From NCBI GenBank assembly GCA_002796835.1, contig LUGL01000051.1, positions 2,884 to 49,467 on the forward strand: 46,584 nt of DNA, in the 5' to 3' direction. Positions 1 to 8,619 of this stretch are shown in pieces. The translations under genes were made by a program, and so were the position numbers. The notes under the pieces were generated by a model that searched no databases, had not been told where the DNA came from, and was given only the letters and a program-made list of their open reading frames with translations. Each line of letters starts with the position of its first letter. Within the stretch, counting starts at the first letter, position 1. This stretch comes from Elainella saxicola E1. Lineage in GTDB: Bacteria > Cyanobacteriota > Cyanobacteriia > Elainellales > Elainellaceae.

Positions 1-209
1 ATTTAAATCAGTTGAAAACTTTGGCGATCGAAATTTGTCCTGGATTAGCTGCCTGCAACACTTACGAAGCGGTTGAGTCAGGGCTACAGGCAGCCATTCA
101 ATCTGTCGCGTCAACGGATGGAACGATAGTACTTTGTGGTTCTTTGTACTTGATTGGAGATGTGTTTAAGCGGCTTAGCCTGCATTCCGAGCTTCATGAG
201 TCCGACTGA
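1..209 (+). CDS. folC: Folylpolyglutamate synthase / dihydrofolate synthase, C-terminal fragment
   Basis: This is the 3' end of a gene that begins before the window; the frame is open from base 3 to the stop at 207-209. The visible ~68 residues contain a conserved-looking C-terminal strand and helix, TIVLCGSLYLIGDVFKRL, typical of the C-terminal Rossmann-like domain of Mur-ligase-related FolC enzymes. These add glutamate to folates and, in bifunctional forms, make dihydrofolate from dihydropteroate. The catalytic ATP-binding part is outside the window, so the call rests on this short tail. An antisense small ORF overlaps its last 35 bases. Confidence 0.7.
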   Translation, partial: LNQLKTLAIEICPGLAACNTYEAVESGLQAAIQSVASTDGTIVLCGSLYLIGDVFKRLSLHSELHESD

Positions 210-303
210 CCTGATAGGCCATCAGACCACAAAGAGCGGGACAAGCCACAACACAAATCGAAACCAGAATCAGCGTCATTTCGGGAATTTCAAACAGACT
301 CAT
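175..303 (-). CDS. Small single-span membrane peptide, 42 aa, unknown function
   Basis: A short ORF read on the minus strand from ATG at 303 to TAA at 175. The peptide starts MSLFEIPEMTLILVSICVVA and carries one hydrophobic stretch (about residues 10-32) with two cysteines, then a polar, basic tail ending in EARNAG. The start is supported by AGAGG about 7 nt upstream. I do not recognise it. Its size and layout resemble the many small one-helix subunits of cyanobacterial photosynthetic complexes, but it matches none that I can recall (PetG/L/M/N, PsbK/M/X/Y, PsaI/J/M). It overlaps the folC stop by 35 bases tail to tail. Confidence 0.55.
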   Translation of the reverse strand: MSLFEIPEMTLILVSICVVACPALCGLMAYQVSRTHEARNAG

Positions 304-775
304 AGATTGTTCCTCTTAACAAGTTAGGGTGGTTATTCATCACAATCGTGGCAGATTCGATTGCGATTTGCCTCACCCAATAGGGTTCCTTTATCAGGTC
401 TTTTTCTAACAGTGAAATCACTTCAAATGACTCATTTCGATAACAATAATTCTGAGAGAATTAATTCCAAATATTTCGTTTGTCCACAAATATTTCGTTG
501 ATTTCATAATGCTCCGGCAGGGGCAAAGCATTCGGGTGATAGATTTAGTGACATCGCAAAGATTAAGTGCCCGAATGGTTCGTCCTGATGAAATGTTGTG
601 TTGCGGCAATTACGAAAACCACGATCGCCAATCCCATCCTCACAAATGAAATGGAAAAATTCCCTCTTTCTTGCCAACCGCAAACTTTGATGAAAATTTG
701 TTAAAAGCTTTCATTTATATAAAAATATGAAGCTGAGTTTCCAATCGAAATCAAGTGAAAAATAGGCATTTTTAC
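304..775. other. Intergenic region with no supported gene
   Basis: A+T-rich stretch between the small peptide gene and the end of rlmD. A 63-codon minus-strand frame at 418-609 has no family resemblance and no good ribosome-binding site, so I do not call it. It holds a pair of short direct repeats (listed separately) and presumably the promoter of the small peptide gene. I see no clear terminator. Confidence 0.5.
468..499. repeat. 13-nt direct repeat pair with 19-nt spacing
   Basis: The sequence CAAATATTTCGTT occurs at 468-480 and again at 487-499. The start-to-start distance is 19 nt, close to two helical turns. It lies about 165-200 nt upstream of the start of the small membrane peptide gene (start at 303, minus strand). 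It could be a paired binding site for a dimeric or tandem-binding regulator; this is inference only. Confidence 0.5.
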
Positions 776-2182
776 TCAACGATTTAGAGACAAAAATGCA
801 GCAGCTTCAACATGAGCAGTTTGGGGAAAGAAATCAGCGGGTTGAACTCGATTTAAAGTGTAAATTTGGCTAAGCAATTTTAAATCGCGCGCTAACGTTG
901 AAGGATTGCAGCTGACATAAACAATTTTTTCCGGCTGCTGCTGAATTAATGTTTCAATCACCCCAGCTTCACAGCCTTTGCGCGGTGGATCCAATAAGAT
1001 GACATTAGCGTGAACGTTGAGCTGAGGGAGCAGATCTTCCGTTTTGCCAATTTGAAAGGATACATTCTCGATCTGATTTACTAAAGCATTCTGTTGCGCT
1101 TGGGCAATGGCTTCTGGCTGGCTCTCAATGCCGATCGCCTGCTGCACTTGTTTTGCCAACGGTAAAGTCATCGTACCGACACCGCAATAGGCATCCACGA
1201 GAATTTCATCTCCCTGTAGATCCAGTTCGGTTTGGATGCAGTTCAACAATGCTTCTGCCTGTTCTGTGTTGACCTGAAAGAAAGTGGTCGGCTGAATCTG
1301 AAATTCCAAATCTGCAAAAATTTCGCGGAGATAGGGACGACCGACTAAACAGCGCATTTCAGCCCCAAAAATTGCGTTGGTGCGATCGGGATTCAGATTC
1401 AAACAAACGCCCACCAGATCGGGATAATTTTGCATCCATTGTTTTGCCTGTGCTTCCAAACCAGGAAGCTTTGCACTGCGGCTAATCAGCGTCAGCAGCA
1501 CTTCTCCGGTTCTGCGACCTACCCGCAAACTGAGATGGCGGATCTCTCCCTGATGCTTTTGTTCATCGTAAATTGCCCAGCCCTGACGTTGAATATCCTG
1601 CTTAATTGCTGCTAAGAAGGGATTGAGCCGCTCATCCTGGATCGGACATTGATTCAAATTGATTAATTGGTGGCTGCCTTTCTGGTAATAGCCCGTTTGC
1701 ACCAGACCCGATGCATTCGATCGCACTGGATAGGAAGCTTTGTTGCGATAGGCCAACGGAGCGGCTAGGGCCAAAACCGCATCGACAGGAGGCTGTTCGA
1801 AGCCGCCAATTCGCTCTAGATCTTGCTGCACCAAATTCTGCTTTGCCACGAGTTGAGCAGCATAGTCCACATGCTGCCACTGACAGCCACCGCATTTATC
1901 TGCCACGATGCAGCTAGGCCGAATTCGATCGGGCGAGGCATCCAGGAGCTGATGCAGCTTCCCCTGCGCATATTGAGGCTTAACTCGTACCAGGCGCACT
2001 GCAATTTGATCACCCGGAACTGTATCGGGTACAAAGATCACCCGGCCTTGCCAGCGACCGACGCCTTCGCCGTTATGGTTCAAATTCTCGATCGTCAGCT
2101 CCAGCAGTTCTCCTTGCCGCCATTCTGGGGGCTGTTCTGCTCGTTTGGCTTTGATTGGTCGATCGATCGATTGCCCTGTCAT
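776..2182 (-). CDS. rlmD: 23S rRNA (uracil-5-)-methyltransferase, RlmD/TrmA family
   Basis: SAM-dependent enzyme that makes 5-methyluridine in 23S rRNA. From the ATG at 2182 the protein is 468 aa, normal for the family. An N-terminal TRAM-like RNA-binding domain (about 20-80) is followed by Fe-S cysteines C91, C97, C100 and C179. The SAM loop DAYCGVGTMTLP is at about 340-351, and LLDPPRKGC with the catalytic YVSCNPSTL (C425) is near the C-terminus. The frame stays open further upstream to 2485, but that part would overlap tlyA. The ATG at 2182 has GGGAG about 8 nt upstream and starts just before the TRAM region, so I use it. RlmD and RlmCD members are hard to separate by eye. It is divergent from tlyA with a 68-nt gap. 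Confidence 0.9.
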   Translation of the reverse strand: MTGQSIDRPIKAKRAEQPPEWRQGELLELTIENLNHNGEGVGRWQGRVIFVPDTVPGDQIAVRLVRVKPQYAQGKLHQLLDASPDRIRPSCIVADKCGGCQWQHVDYAAQLVAKQNLVQQDLERIGGFEQPPVDAVLALAAPLAYRNKASYPVRSNASGLVQTGYYQKGSHQLINLNQCPIQDERLNPFLAAIKQDIQRQGWAIYDEQKHQGEIRHLSLRVGRRTGEVLLTLISRSAKLPGLEAQAKQWMQNYPDLVGVCLNLNPDRTNAIFGAEMRCLVGRPYLREIFADLEFQIQPTTFFQVNTEQAEALLNCIQTELDLQGDEILVDAYCGVGTMTLPLAKQVQQAIGIESQPEAIAQAQQNALVNQIENVSFQIGKTEDLLPQLNVHANVILLDPPRKGCEAGVIETLIQQQPEKIVYVSCNPSTLARDLKLLSQIYTLNRVQPADFFPQTAHVEAAAFLSLNR

Positions 2183-2250
2183 TTTGCGCTCCCGTTCCGT
2201 TTGGCCTGCCCCGTTAACCCTTTTAGCATAGTAGGATCCCTTTAGACTGA

Positions 2251-3087
2251 TTGCCCTTCTATCCCGAAACACCCGCCTTGAAACAACGTCTTGATGCCCT
2301 TTTGGTTGAACGAAATCTCTGCGACTCGCGCCAGCAGGCCCAGCGGCTGATTCGAGCGGGTGAAGTGATGGTGAACCAGCAGGTAATCGACAAACCGGGC
2401 ACAGAAATAGATCCGATCGCGGAAATTCAGGTGAAAGCTCGATCGCCCTATGTGTCGCGCGGTGGCGAAAAGTTAGCGAAGGCATTAACCGAATTTGCGA
2501 TTCCGGTGGCCGATCGAATTTGTTTGGATGGCGGCATTTCTACGGGTGGCTTCACGGACTGTCTGTTAAAGGCTGGTGCTCAACAGGTGTATGGCATTGA
2601 TGTTGGCTATGGTCAGGTAGCCTGGGAACTACGTCAGGATCCGCGCGTGATTTTGCGAGAACGGACGAATATTCGCCACCTCAAGCCTGAAGATCTGTAT
2701 GAATCCGATCGACCCTATCCAGATTTAGGCGTGGTAGATGTCTCATTTATTTCCCTCACCAAAGTCCTGCCTGCATTGTGGGAATTATTGCAATCTCCCA
2801 GAGAAGTGGTGCTGCTGGTTAAACCCCAATTTGAGGTAGGGCGCGAGAAAGTAGGCAAAAAAGGCGTGGTGCGAGAGGTGAAAGATCAGGCCGATGCGAT
2901 CGTCCAGGTTTGCGAAGCGGCGCAATCGTTAGGCTGGCAGTTCTGTGGCTTGACCTGGTCGCCTCTGGTGGGTCCGGCAGGCAATATTGAATATTTACTC
3001 TGGCTGCAAATGCAAAGCGATCGAGAATTTCCCGATCGCCTCACTGTTCAACAATTAGCCCAAACGGCTCAAGCGTCTCTGAAATAG
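2251..3087 (+). CDS. tlyA: TlyA family rRNA 2'-O-methyltransferase (S4 + FtsJ-like domains)
   Basis: Family members methylate ribose 2'-OH of cytidines in 16S and/or 23S rRNA and are often annotated as haemolysin A. The N-terminal S4 RNA-binding domain (about 10-70) shows RQQAQRLIRAGEVMVNQQ. It is followed by the linker YVSRGGEKLAKAL and a Rossmann methyltransferase with LDGGISTGGFTDCLL, VYGIDVGYGQ and VVDVSFISLTKVLP, then LVKPQFEVGREKVGKKG. Length 278 aa is usual. The start is uncertain: both candidates are TTG (2251 or 2278). The internal one begins KQRLDALLVER, where most family members begin, but neither has a good ribosome-binding site. The gene ends 12 nt from the convergent SPOR-like gene. 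Confidence 0.88.
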   Translation: MPFYPETPALKQRLDALLVERNLCDSRQQAQRLIRAGEVMVNQQVIDKPGTEIDPIAEIQVKARSPYVSRGGEKLAKALTEFAIPVADRICLDGGISTGGFTDCLLKAGAQQVYGIDVGYGQVAWELRQDPRVILRERTNIRHLKPEDLYESDRPYPDLGVVDVSFISLTKVLPALWELLQSPREVVLLVKPQFEVGREKVGKKGVVREVKDQADAIVQVCEAAQSLGWQFCGLTWSPLVGPAGNIEYLLWLQMQSDREFPDRLTVQQLAQTAQASLK

Positions 3088-3099
3088 TTCGATCGGCTC

Positions 3100-3957
3100 C
3101 TAGCGGCTGAAGCTGACGCGAGCATCCATACCAAAGTCACGGAAATAGCGGGTCCAGCGATTGGCAGCACTGCGGCTATTAAACGGACCGACTCGCACAT
3201 GGTCTCCTTTGGAACTGCCAGACTGCACCATGCCATCGATCCCCATTCCTTCCGTTAAGCGGGACACCTGAGATGTAATGGCGGATATATCTTTGCCTGA
3301 ACCTGGAATGATCACATAATAAGCCCGTCCACTGGAAGCAGCGCTTTCTTGAGGTTGGGGAGCGGGTGCGGTGCCAAACTCCACTCCACCCGAAGAAGAT
3401 GGCACGGTGGTTGTTGGCAGTAATTCTGGCGGTGGCAAGGTCTGTGTTTCGAGCCCACTAGAGGAGCCTGTACTGGTTGCCGGTAACTGACTGACGGTAG
3501 AGGAAGCTGTGGTTACTCCAACTACTTGAGCACCAATGCCGGAAACAGCCAAGGTTGAAACTTGCTGCTGGGCGCTATTCAGATCGCCAAATAAACCGGC
3601 CTGAATGAAGCGCTGGCCGTTATATTCCTGAACGGAAGCCGAAGGTTGGATTTGTTGCACTTGAGACAGCAGAACAGCATCGTCTCCATTGACGACAACG
3701 AGATATTGCTGCGGGGTCTGGGCATTGGCCGAATTGTCCTGTCCAAACATGACGGGTGGTGGCGGGGGTAAGCCATCGACAACTTGCTGGGCCAGCAGAA
3801 AATGACTCGTATCATTTAGCACGGGTTTGGCCCAAGCAACCTGAGCCACAAAACTCTGAGCTACAAAACTACCTAAGAGTCCTCCACAAAGCCCAGCCGT
3901 CACCAGGAAGGCTTTCGTGAAGGGAGTGGGATTCGATCGAGGAGTCATAGGAGTCAT
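3100..3957 (-). CDS. Secreted or membrane-anchored SPOR-like repeat protein
   Basis: 285 aa. An N-terminal hydrophobic segment (about 16-43, ending in a VAWA-like cleavage site) suggests a signal peptide or membrane anchor. Two related modules follow. The first, at about 83-150, has QQYLVVVNGDDAVLLSQVQQ and RFIQAGLFGDLNSAQQQV. The second, at about 208-285, has RAYYVIIPGSGKD and VRVGPFNSRSAANRWTRYF. The 'G-x-F-x-S/D-x-x-x-A' pattern in each is that of SPOR domains, which bind denuded glycan strands in septal peptidoglycan. The Ser/Pro/Thr-rich linker between them looks disordered. A role in the cell wall or at division is inference from the domain. Start choice: ATG at 3957, with ATG at 3948 an alternative. 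Confidence 0.65.
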   Translation of the reverse strand: MTPMTPRSNPTPFTKAFLVTAGLCGGLLGSFVAQSFVAQVAWAKPVLNDTSHFLLAQQVVDGLPPPPPVMFGQDNSANAQTPQQYLVVVNGDDAVLLSQVQQIQPSASVQEYNGQRFIQAGLFGDLNSAQQQVSTLAVSGIGAQVVGVTTASSTVSQLPATSTGSSSGLETQTLPPPELLPTTTVPSSSGGVEFGTAPAPQPQESAASSGRAYYVIIPGSGKDISAITSQVSRLTEGMGIDGMVQSGSSKGDHVRVGPFNSRSAANRWTRYFRDFGMDARVSFSR

Positions 3958-4145
3958 TGCGCACCAGCCCCACTAGATATAGGGTTTACAGGAAGAAAAA
4001 GATCTAAATGGCGCTAATCCTAACATAGAAATTTGAAAGTGAACGGTTTTTTGTTGGGTCGATCGCAGCCATCGAAGCAGTGCAGGTGCTAGCCTAGAGA
4101 GAGCATTTTGTAAAGGAAAATCGCATTTCTAGCGCATGGAGGCGC

Positions 4146-5207
4146 ATGAATAAGGTTGTTGTTGGACTTTCGGGGGGGGTAGATAGCTCGGTTGCAGCCG
4201 CAGCGTTGCATCGTCAGGGCTATGACGTAGTTGGCTTGACCCTTTGGTTGATGAAAGGGAAGGGACAATGCTGCTCGGAAGGCATGATCGATGCAGCCCA
4301 ACTCTGTGAAGAGCTAGAAATTCCGCACCATATCGTCGATACGCGCGAACTGTTCGAAAAGAATATTGTGGATTATTTGGTGAGCGGTTACGGGGCTGGC
4401 ATTACGCCGCTCCCCTGTTCTCAATGCAACAAAGCCGTCAAGTTTGGCCCCATGTTGAACTACGCCCGCAGCGAATTGGGAATCGATCGCATTGCCACCG
4501 GACATTATGCCCGCATTACTTTTGATCCAGCGTCCGATCGCTATCAGTTACGGCGAGCAGTCGATCCCAGCAAGGATCAGTCCTACTTTCTCTATGATCT
4601 GAGCCAGGAAATTTTGGCACACACGGTTTTTCCCCTGGGCGATCAAACCAAGGCTGAAACGCGACGCATGGCTGCTGAATTCGGCTTGCATACCGCAGAA
4701 AAGCCGGAAAGTCAGGACTTATGCCTGATTGAAGCCCATGGCTCGATGCGGACTTTTCTCGACAAATATCTGACGCCGCAGCAGGGCAACATTGTCGATC
4801 GCTCAGGCAAAGTGCTGGGCCAACATGAAGGCGTTCATCACTATACGATCGGTCAACGCAAGGGCATTGGTGTGGCTGCCGATCGACCTCTTTATGTGAT
4901 TGGCATTGACGCTGTCAAGAATCAGGTGATTGTGGGGGATCGCACAGATGCCCAAACGACTGAGTTTACGGTGCAGCGGGTCAACTGGGTGTCAATCAGC
5001 GAGCCGACGATGCCGATTCATGCAGAAGTGCAAATTCGCTATCGCTCGCAGCCTGTCGGGGCAACCATTGTGCCCTTATCGGACGATCGGGTGAAAGTTG
5101 TGTTTGACGAACCTGAATTTAGCGTGACACCTGGACAAGCTGCCGTCTGGTATCACGGGGATGTTTTGCTAGGGGGTGGCGTGATTGAAAGCCCAACCGT
5201 AGCCTGA
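4146..5207 (+). CDS. mnmA: tRNA-specific 2-thiouridylase MnmA
   Basis: Puts the 2-thio group on U34 of tRNAs for Lys, Glu and Gln, using sulfur relayed from a cysteine desulfurase. The 353-aa protein has the ATP-binding PP-loop [13 protein letters not shown] (residues 6-18), the catalytic C94 in [13 protein letters not shown], and the partner cysteine C193 in ESQDLCLIE. The central domain shows [11 protein letters not shown], and a C-terminal barrel contains [17 protein letters not shown]. All expected active-site residues are present and the length is normal. GGAGG stands 4 nt before the ATG. A caspase-like gene follows 44 nt downstream on the same strand. Confidence 0.95.
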   Translation: MNKVVVGLSGGVDSSVAAAALHRQGYDVVGLTLWLMKGKGQCCSEGMIDAAQLCEELEIPHHIVDTRELFEKNIVDYLVSGYGAGITPLPCSQCNKAVKFGPMLNYARSELGIDRIATGHYARITFDPASDRYQLRRAVDPSKDQSYFLYDLSQEILAHTVFPLGDQTKAETRRMAAEFGLHTAEKPESQDLCLIEAHGSMRTFLDKYLTPQQGNIVDRSGKVLGQHEGVHHYTIGQRKGIGVAADRPLYVIGIDAVKNQVIVGDRTDAQTTEFTVQRVNWVSISEPTMPIHAEVQIRYRSQPVGATIVPLSDDRVKVVFDEPEFSVTPGQAAVWYHGDVLLGGGVIESPTVA

Positions 5208-5251
5208 AATTTCCGCAGCCAGCAGCCCGATTTCCATGGTCAAATAGAAGC

Positions 5252-7528
5252 ATGACACTCAAGCGACGGGCATTTCTACAGCAGGCAGGATCGGCACTGG
5301 CAGCGCTGGGAATCAGCGAAGCGGCCTTGTCGTTGTTGACCGATCGGTATCAGCAGGCCCTGGCTCAACCGACCTGCCGTAAGTTAGCCTTGCTGGTTGG
5401 CATTAATCAATATGCGGAATCAGTTTGTGACTATGTGTCACCGCGTGGCTCGGCCTTGAATGGCTGCCTGACTGATGTGGAATTGCAGCGAGAATTGCTG
5501 ATTCACCGGTTTGGGTTTCAGCCTGCTGACATTCTAGTATTGACGGATCAGGCGGCGACCAGGCAGGGCATCGAGGAAGCCTTTATCCATCATCTAGTTC
5601 AGCAGGCAACTTCTGGTGATGTGGTCCTGTTTCACTTTAGTGGTTTAGGTAGCCAGATTCGGGTTGATGGCACTTCAGAGATGCAGGCCAGTTTGGTGCC
5701 GGTAGATGGGATGTTGCCAACGGCTGAAACGCCGATCGTTCATGATTTGCTGTTAGACACGTTGGGGCTCCTGCTCAGCTCACTGGCGACTAACCAGGTG
5801 ATTACGGTGCTGGATGCTGGCTTTAGTCGTTTGGGCCGCACCTTGCAGGGCAATCTTCACATTCGATCGCGACCTGATACGCCGGTGGGATTAATCGATG
5901 CGGCGGAACAGGCGGTTCAAGACCAGCTCAGTCAGCAAACCCGGATTTCGATCGCTCAGATCCGTCAACGCTGGCAAACGGGACAAGTTCCTGGAATTGT
6001 GTTGCAGGCCAGCAGTCTCGATCGTCCTGCCACGGAAGCCCAGTGGAATGGATTCAGTGCGGGTTTATTCACCTATGCCCTGACCCAGCGACTTTGGCAA
6101 TCGTTACCAGACAGCACCATTGCAGTCACCTTTCAGCAAGCAGTGGGCACAATTTGGCAAACGATGGGTTTAGAACAGCAGCCTGTTTTAAATGGACAGG
6201 CGATCGCTCAGCAAATCCTGCCGGATGCCACTGGTTCGAGTGGAGCGGAAGGGGTGATTCGGTCCGTTGAGGAAGATGGCAAAGCTCAGATCTGGCTGGC
6301 TGGATTGCCCGCTCCAGTTTTAGAAAATGCGGCAGCTTCCTGGTTCTCGCTCGCTAATTTGGAGCAGCCTGATCAGGCAGTGCCTCAACTTCAGTTGCGA
6401 TCGCGAGAAGGGTTGATCGGAAAAGCCCGGAGCTTGACGGGAATCATGCTGCAGCCTAACCAGCAGGTACAGGAAGCGGTGCGGGTTTTGCCTCGTAATA
6501 TTGGCTTGACGGTGGCGATCGACAATAGCCTGGAGCGGATTGAGCGAGTGGATGCCACCAGCGCTTTTGCTGCCATTCCGCGCGTTTCTTCGGTGATTGC
6601 AGGGGAACAGTCTGCAGATTTGCTCTTTGGTAAAACCCAGCCTACTTCGTTGATTGCCGCTTCGTTGCCACTTCAAGCTACGGCGTCTTCTCAAGCAATG
6701 CAGGGTATCCCTCCAGAGCCAGCTGAGCTGCCGCCTGCGATGCCTACGAATGGCTATGGGTTGTTCTATCCCAGCCACTCTGCTATTCCCAATACCCGCA
6801 TTCAAAATATTGAGGCGGTTAAAGCAGCAGTGACCCGTATGGCTCCCCAATTCAAAACCTTGTTAGCGATAAAATTACTCCGCCTTACCCAAAATCAGGG
6901 TTCTTCGCGGTTAGGTGTGCGGGCATTCTTAGAAACCCTTGCTCCGCAGGCGCGTCTATTGGCAAAACAGGAGACTTTACGGCTACCTCTGCCTGCCAGT
7001 TCTGCTCCAGGGGCTGGCTCTGCAAATGCGCCACTGATTCTAACGAAGGGCAGCCAAATTCGATATCGGCTCAAAAATTATGGCAGTTTTCCGGTGTATT
7101 TCTTGCTCACTGGGGTAGATACAAGGTTGAATCCTGTCATCTTCTATCCGACTCAGTCTGGCCTCAGCAATGCTGACCAGTCTAGGGGAACGGGTCGCTC
7201 AATTCATCCTGATGAAGAAATTATCTTGCCGCTCAACCAGCTCAAGAGTTGGCAAATTCAAAGTCCGACTGGTTTAGCTGAAACCCATATCATCTTTAGC
7301 CGCCTGCCGTTTTATCAAACTGAACAGGTTTTAACTGCCGAGTCACGCAGTGCTGCTGAACCGTTTAGCCCGATCGCGAATCCGCTCGAAGTGGCTCAAG
7401 CTATTCTCCAAGATTTGCATGACGCAAGCAGTGCTGTTCTGCCGCCGATTGATCTTCCGACTGACAGCTATGCGCTGGATGTGAATGCCTGGGCAACGCT
7501 CAGCTTTGTCTATCAGGTCACTTGTTGA
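5252..7528 (+). CDS. Caspase-fold protein with both catalytic residues lost (pseudo-orthocaspase), DUF4384-like C-terminus
   Basis: 758 aa. It starts with a twin-arginine-like signal (KRRAFLQQAGSALAALG), so export is likely. The caspase-like domain (about 43-300) begins RKLALLVGINQY and has the N-DVELQRELL, DVVLFHFSGLGSQ and QVITVLDAGFSR segments. In active metacaspases and orthocaspases these read S-G-H-G and D-x-C-H-S-G. Here the His position is Leu132 and the Cys position is Gly190, so peptidase activity is not expected. The C-terminal part (about 560-750), with SQIRYRLKNYGSFPVYFLL, PVIFYP and a late sandwich-like region, resembles DUF4384, often seen after caspase domains. Inference: a non-enzymatic scaffold or regulator outside the cytoplasm. 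Confidence 0.85.
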   Translation: MTLKRRAFLQQAGSALAALGISEAALSLLTDRYQQALAQPTCRKLALLVGINQYAESVCDYVSPRGSALNGCLTDVELQRELLIHRFGFQPADILVLTDQAATRQGIEEAFIHHLVQQATSGDVVLFHFSGLGSQIRVDGTSEMQASLVPVDGMLPTAETPIVHDLLLDTLGLLLSSLATNQVITVLDAGFSRLGRTLQGNLHIRSRPDTPVGLIDAAEQAVQDQLSQQTRISIAQIRQRWQTGQVPGIVLQASSLDRPATEAQWNGFSAGLFTYALTQRLWQSLPDSTIAVTFQQAVGTIWQTMGLEQQPVLNGQAIAQQILPDATGSSGAEGVIRSVEEDGKAQIWLAGLPAPVLENAAASWFSLANLEQPDQAVPQLQLRSREGLIGKARSLTGIMLQPNQQVQEAVRVLPRNIGLTVAIDNSLERIERVDATSAFAAIPRVSSVIAGEQSADLLFGKTQPTSLIAASLPLQATASSQAMQGIPPEPAELPPAMPTNGYGLFYPSHSAIPNTRIQNIEAVKAAVTRMAPQFKTLLAIKLLRLTQNQGSSRLGVRAFLETLAPQARLLAKQETLRLPLPASSAPGAGSANAPLILTKGSQIRYRLKNYGSFPVYFLLTGVDTRLNPVIFYPTQSGLSNADQSRGTGRSIHPDEEIILPLNQLKSWQIQSPTGLAETHIIFSRLPFYQTEQVLTAESRSAAEPFSPIANPLEVAQAILQDLHDASSAVLPPIDLPTDSYALDVNAWATLSFVYQVTC

Positions 7529-7686
7529 TTACGCTGCGGAATTTTTGCATCAGTGCCGATCGCTGACTCAATTTGGCTGTGTCCTTCTGGATTCTGCAAA
7601 CTTTTCAAACAAGAGCACAGGGAGTCTAGTAAACTAGTGCTGCTAAAGCGCCATGCTGTCTGAATTTTGCGTGCCATGTTCTTGCT

Positions 7687-8604
7687 ATGTTGTTGACTGT
7701 TACTGTTCCTGCCACCACTGCTAATCTTGGGCCTGGATTTGACTGTATTGGAGCAGCCCTTTCTCTTTACAATCGGTTCCAGTTTTCGCAATTGGTTGAA
7801 ACAAACCAGTTTCTGATAATTGAAGCTTCAGGACTAGAAGCAGACCGGGTGCAAACGGATGACAGCAATTTGGCCTATCAAGCCTTTGTCCATCTTTACA
7901 AAAGAATTGGCCAGACGCCTCCCCCGCTTCACCTGTCGATTCATTTGGAAGTTCCACTGGCGAGGGGCTTAGGCAGTTCGGCAACGGCGATCGTAGGTGG
8001 TTTAGTCGGCGCGAATGCCCTTGCTGGCCAACCTTTGTCTAATGCTGAGTTGGCGGCCTTAGCCACTGAACTCGAAGGTCATCCTGATAATGTTGTTCCA
8101 GCCTTAATGGGGGGCTGTTGTCTGGCAGCCTCTAGCCAGGATGAAAAGTGGACCATTTGCGATGTTCCCTGGCATGAGGAGGTTGTTCCAGTCGTTGCGA
8201 TTCCCAATTTTGAGCTTTCGACTGCTGAGGCTCGTCGTGTTTTGCCGCCAAACTATAGCCGTAGTGATGCCATTTTCAATACAGCTCACTTGGGCTTGCT
8301 GCTGCGGGGATTGCAGACTGGTAAAGCGGAATGGTTGCAAACAGCGCTCCAGGATCGGATCCATCAACCCTATCGGCAACCCTTGATTCCAGGCTATGAG
8401 GTTGTTCAAGCTGCTGCGCTTGCTGCTGGGGCTTATGGTTTGGTCATCAGTGGAGCAGGTCCAACCTTATTAGCGCTGACTCATCCCGATCGAGCCAATT
8501 TAGTTCAACGAGCGATTGCTGAAGCCTGGACTAGCTTCGGGATTGAGGTAAAGGCTCAAATTCTGCCGATCGACATGCAGGGCACGATTGTTCGATCGAA
8601 TTGA
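7687..8604 (+). CDS. thrB: Homoserine kinase
   Basis: Phosphorylates homoserine in threonine synthesis. The 305-aa GHMP kinase begins [20 protein letters not shown], the family N-terminus. The ATP-binding motif [15 protein letters not shown] is at about 93-107, [14 protein letters not shown] at about 132-145, and the C-terminal GHMP motif [13 protein letters not shown] at about 252-264. Length and motifs are complete. A 158-nt gap separates it from the caspase-like gene, so it may have its own promoter, but I see no convincing ribosome-binding site. It ends 15 nt from the convergent HtrA gene. Confidence 0.93.
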   Translation: MLLTVTVPATTANLGPGFDCIGAALSLYNRFQFSQLVETNQFLIIEASGLEADRVQTDDSNLAYQAFVHLYKRIGQTPPPLHLSIHLEVPLARGLGSSATAIVGGLVGANALAGQPLSNAELAALATELEGHPDNVVPALMGGCCLAASSQDEKWTICDVPWHEEVVPVVAIPNFELSTAEARRVLPPNYSRSDAIFNTAHLGLLLRGLQTGKAEWLQTALQDRIHQPYRQPLIPGYEVVQAAALAAGAYGLVISGAGPTLLALTHPDRANLVQRAIAEAWTSFGIEVKAQILPIDMQGTIVRSN

Positions 8605-8619
8605 GGATGGATGATTCCC

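Noticed and set aside
418-609. 63-aa minus-strand ORF
   Set aside because: No ribosome-binding site, no domain-like pattern, A+T-rich non-coding look.
2183-2485. N-terminal extension of RlmD up to 2485
   Set aside because: It would overlap tlyA, has no resemblance to the family, and the internal ATG at 2182 has a good ribosome-binding site.
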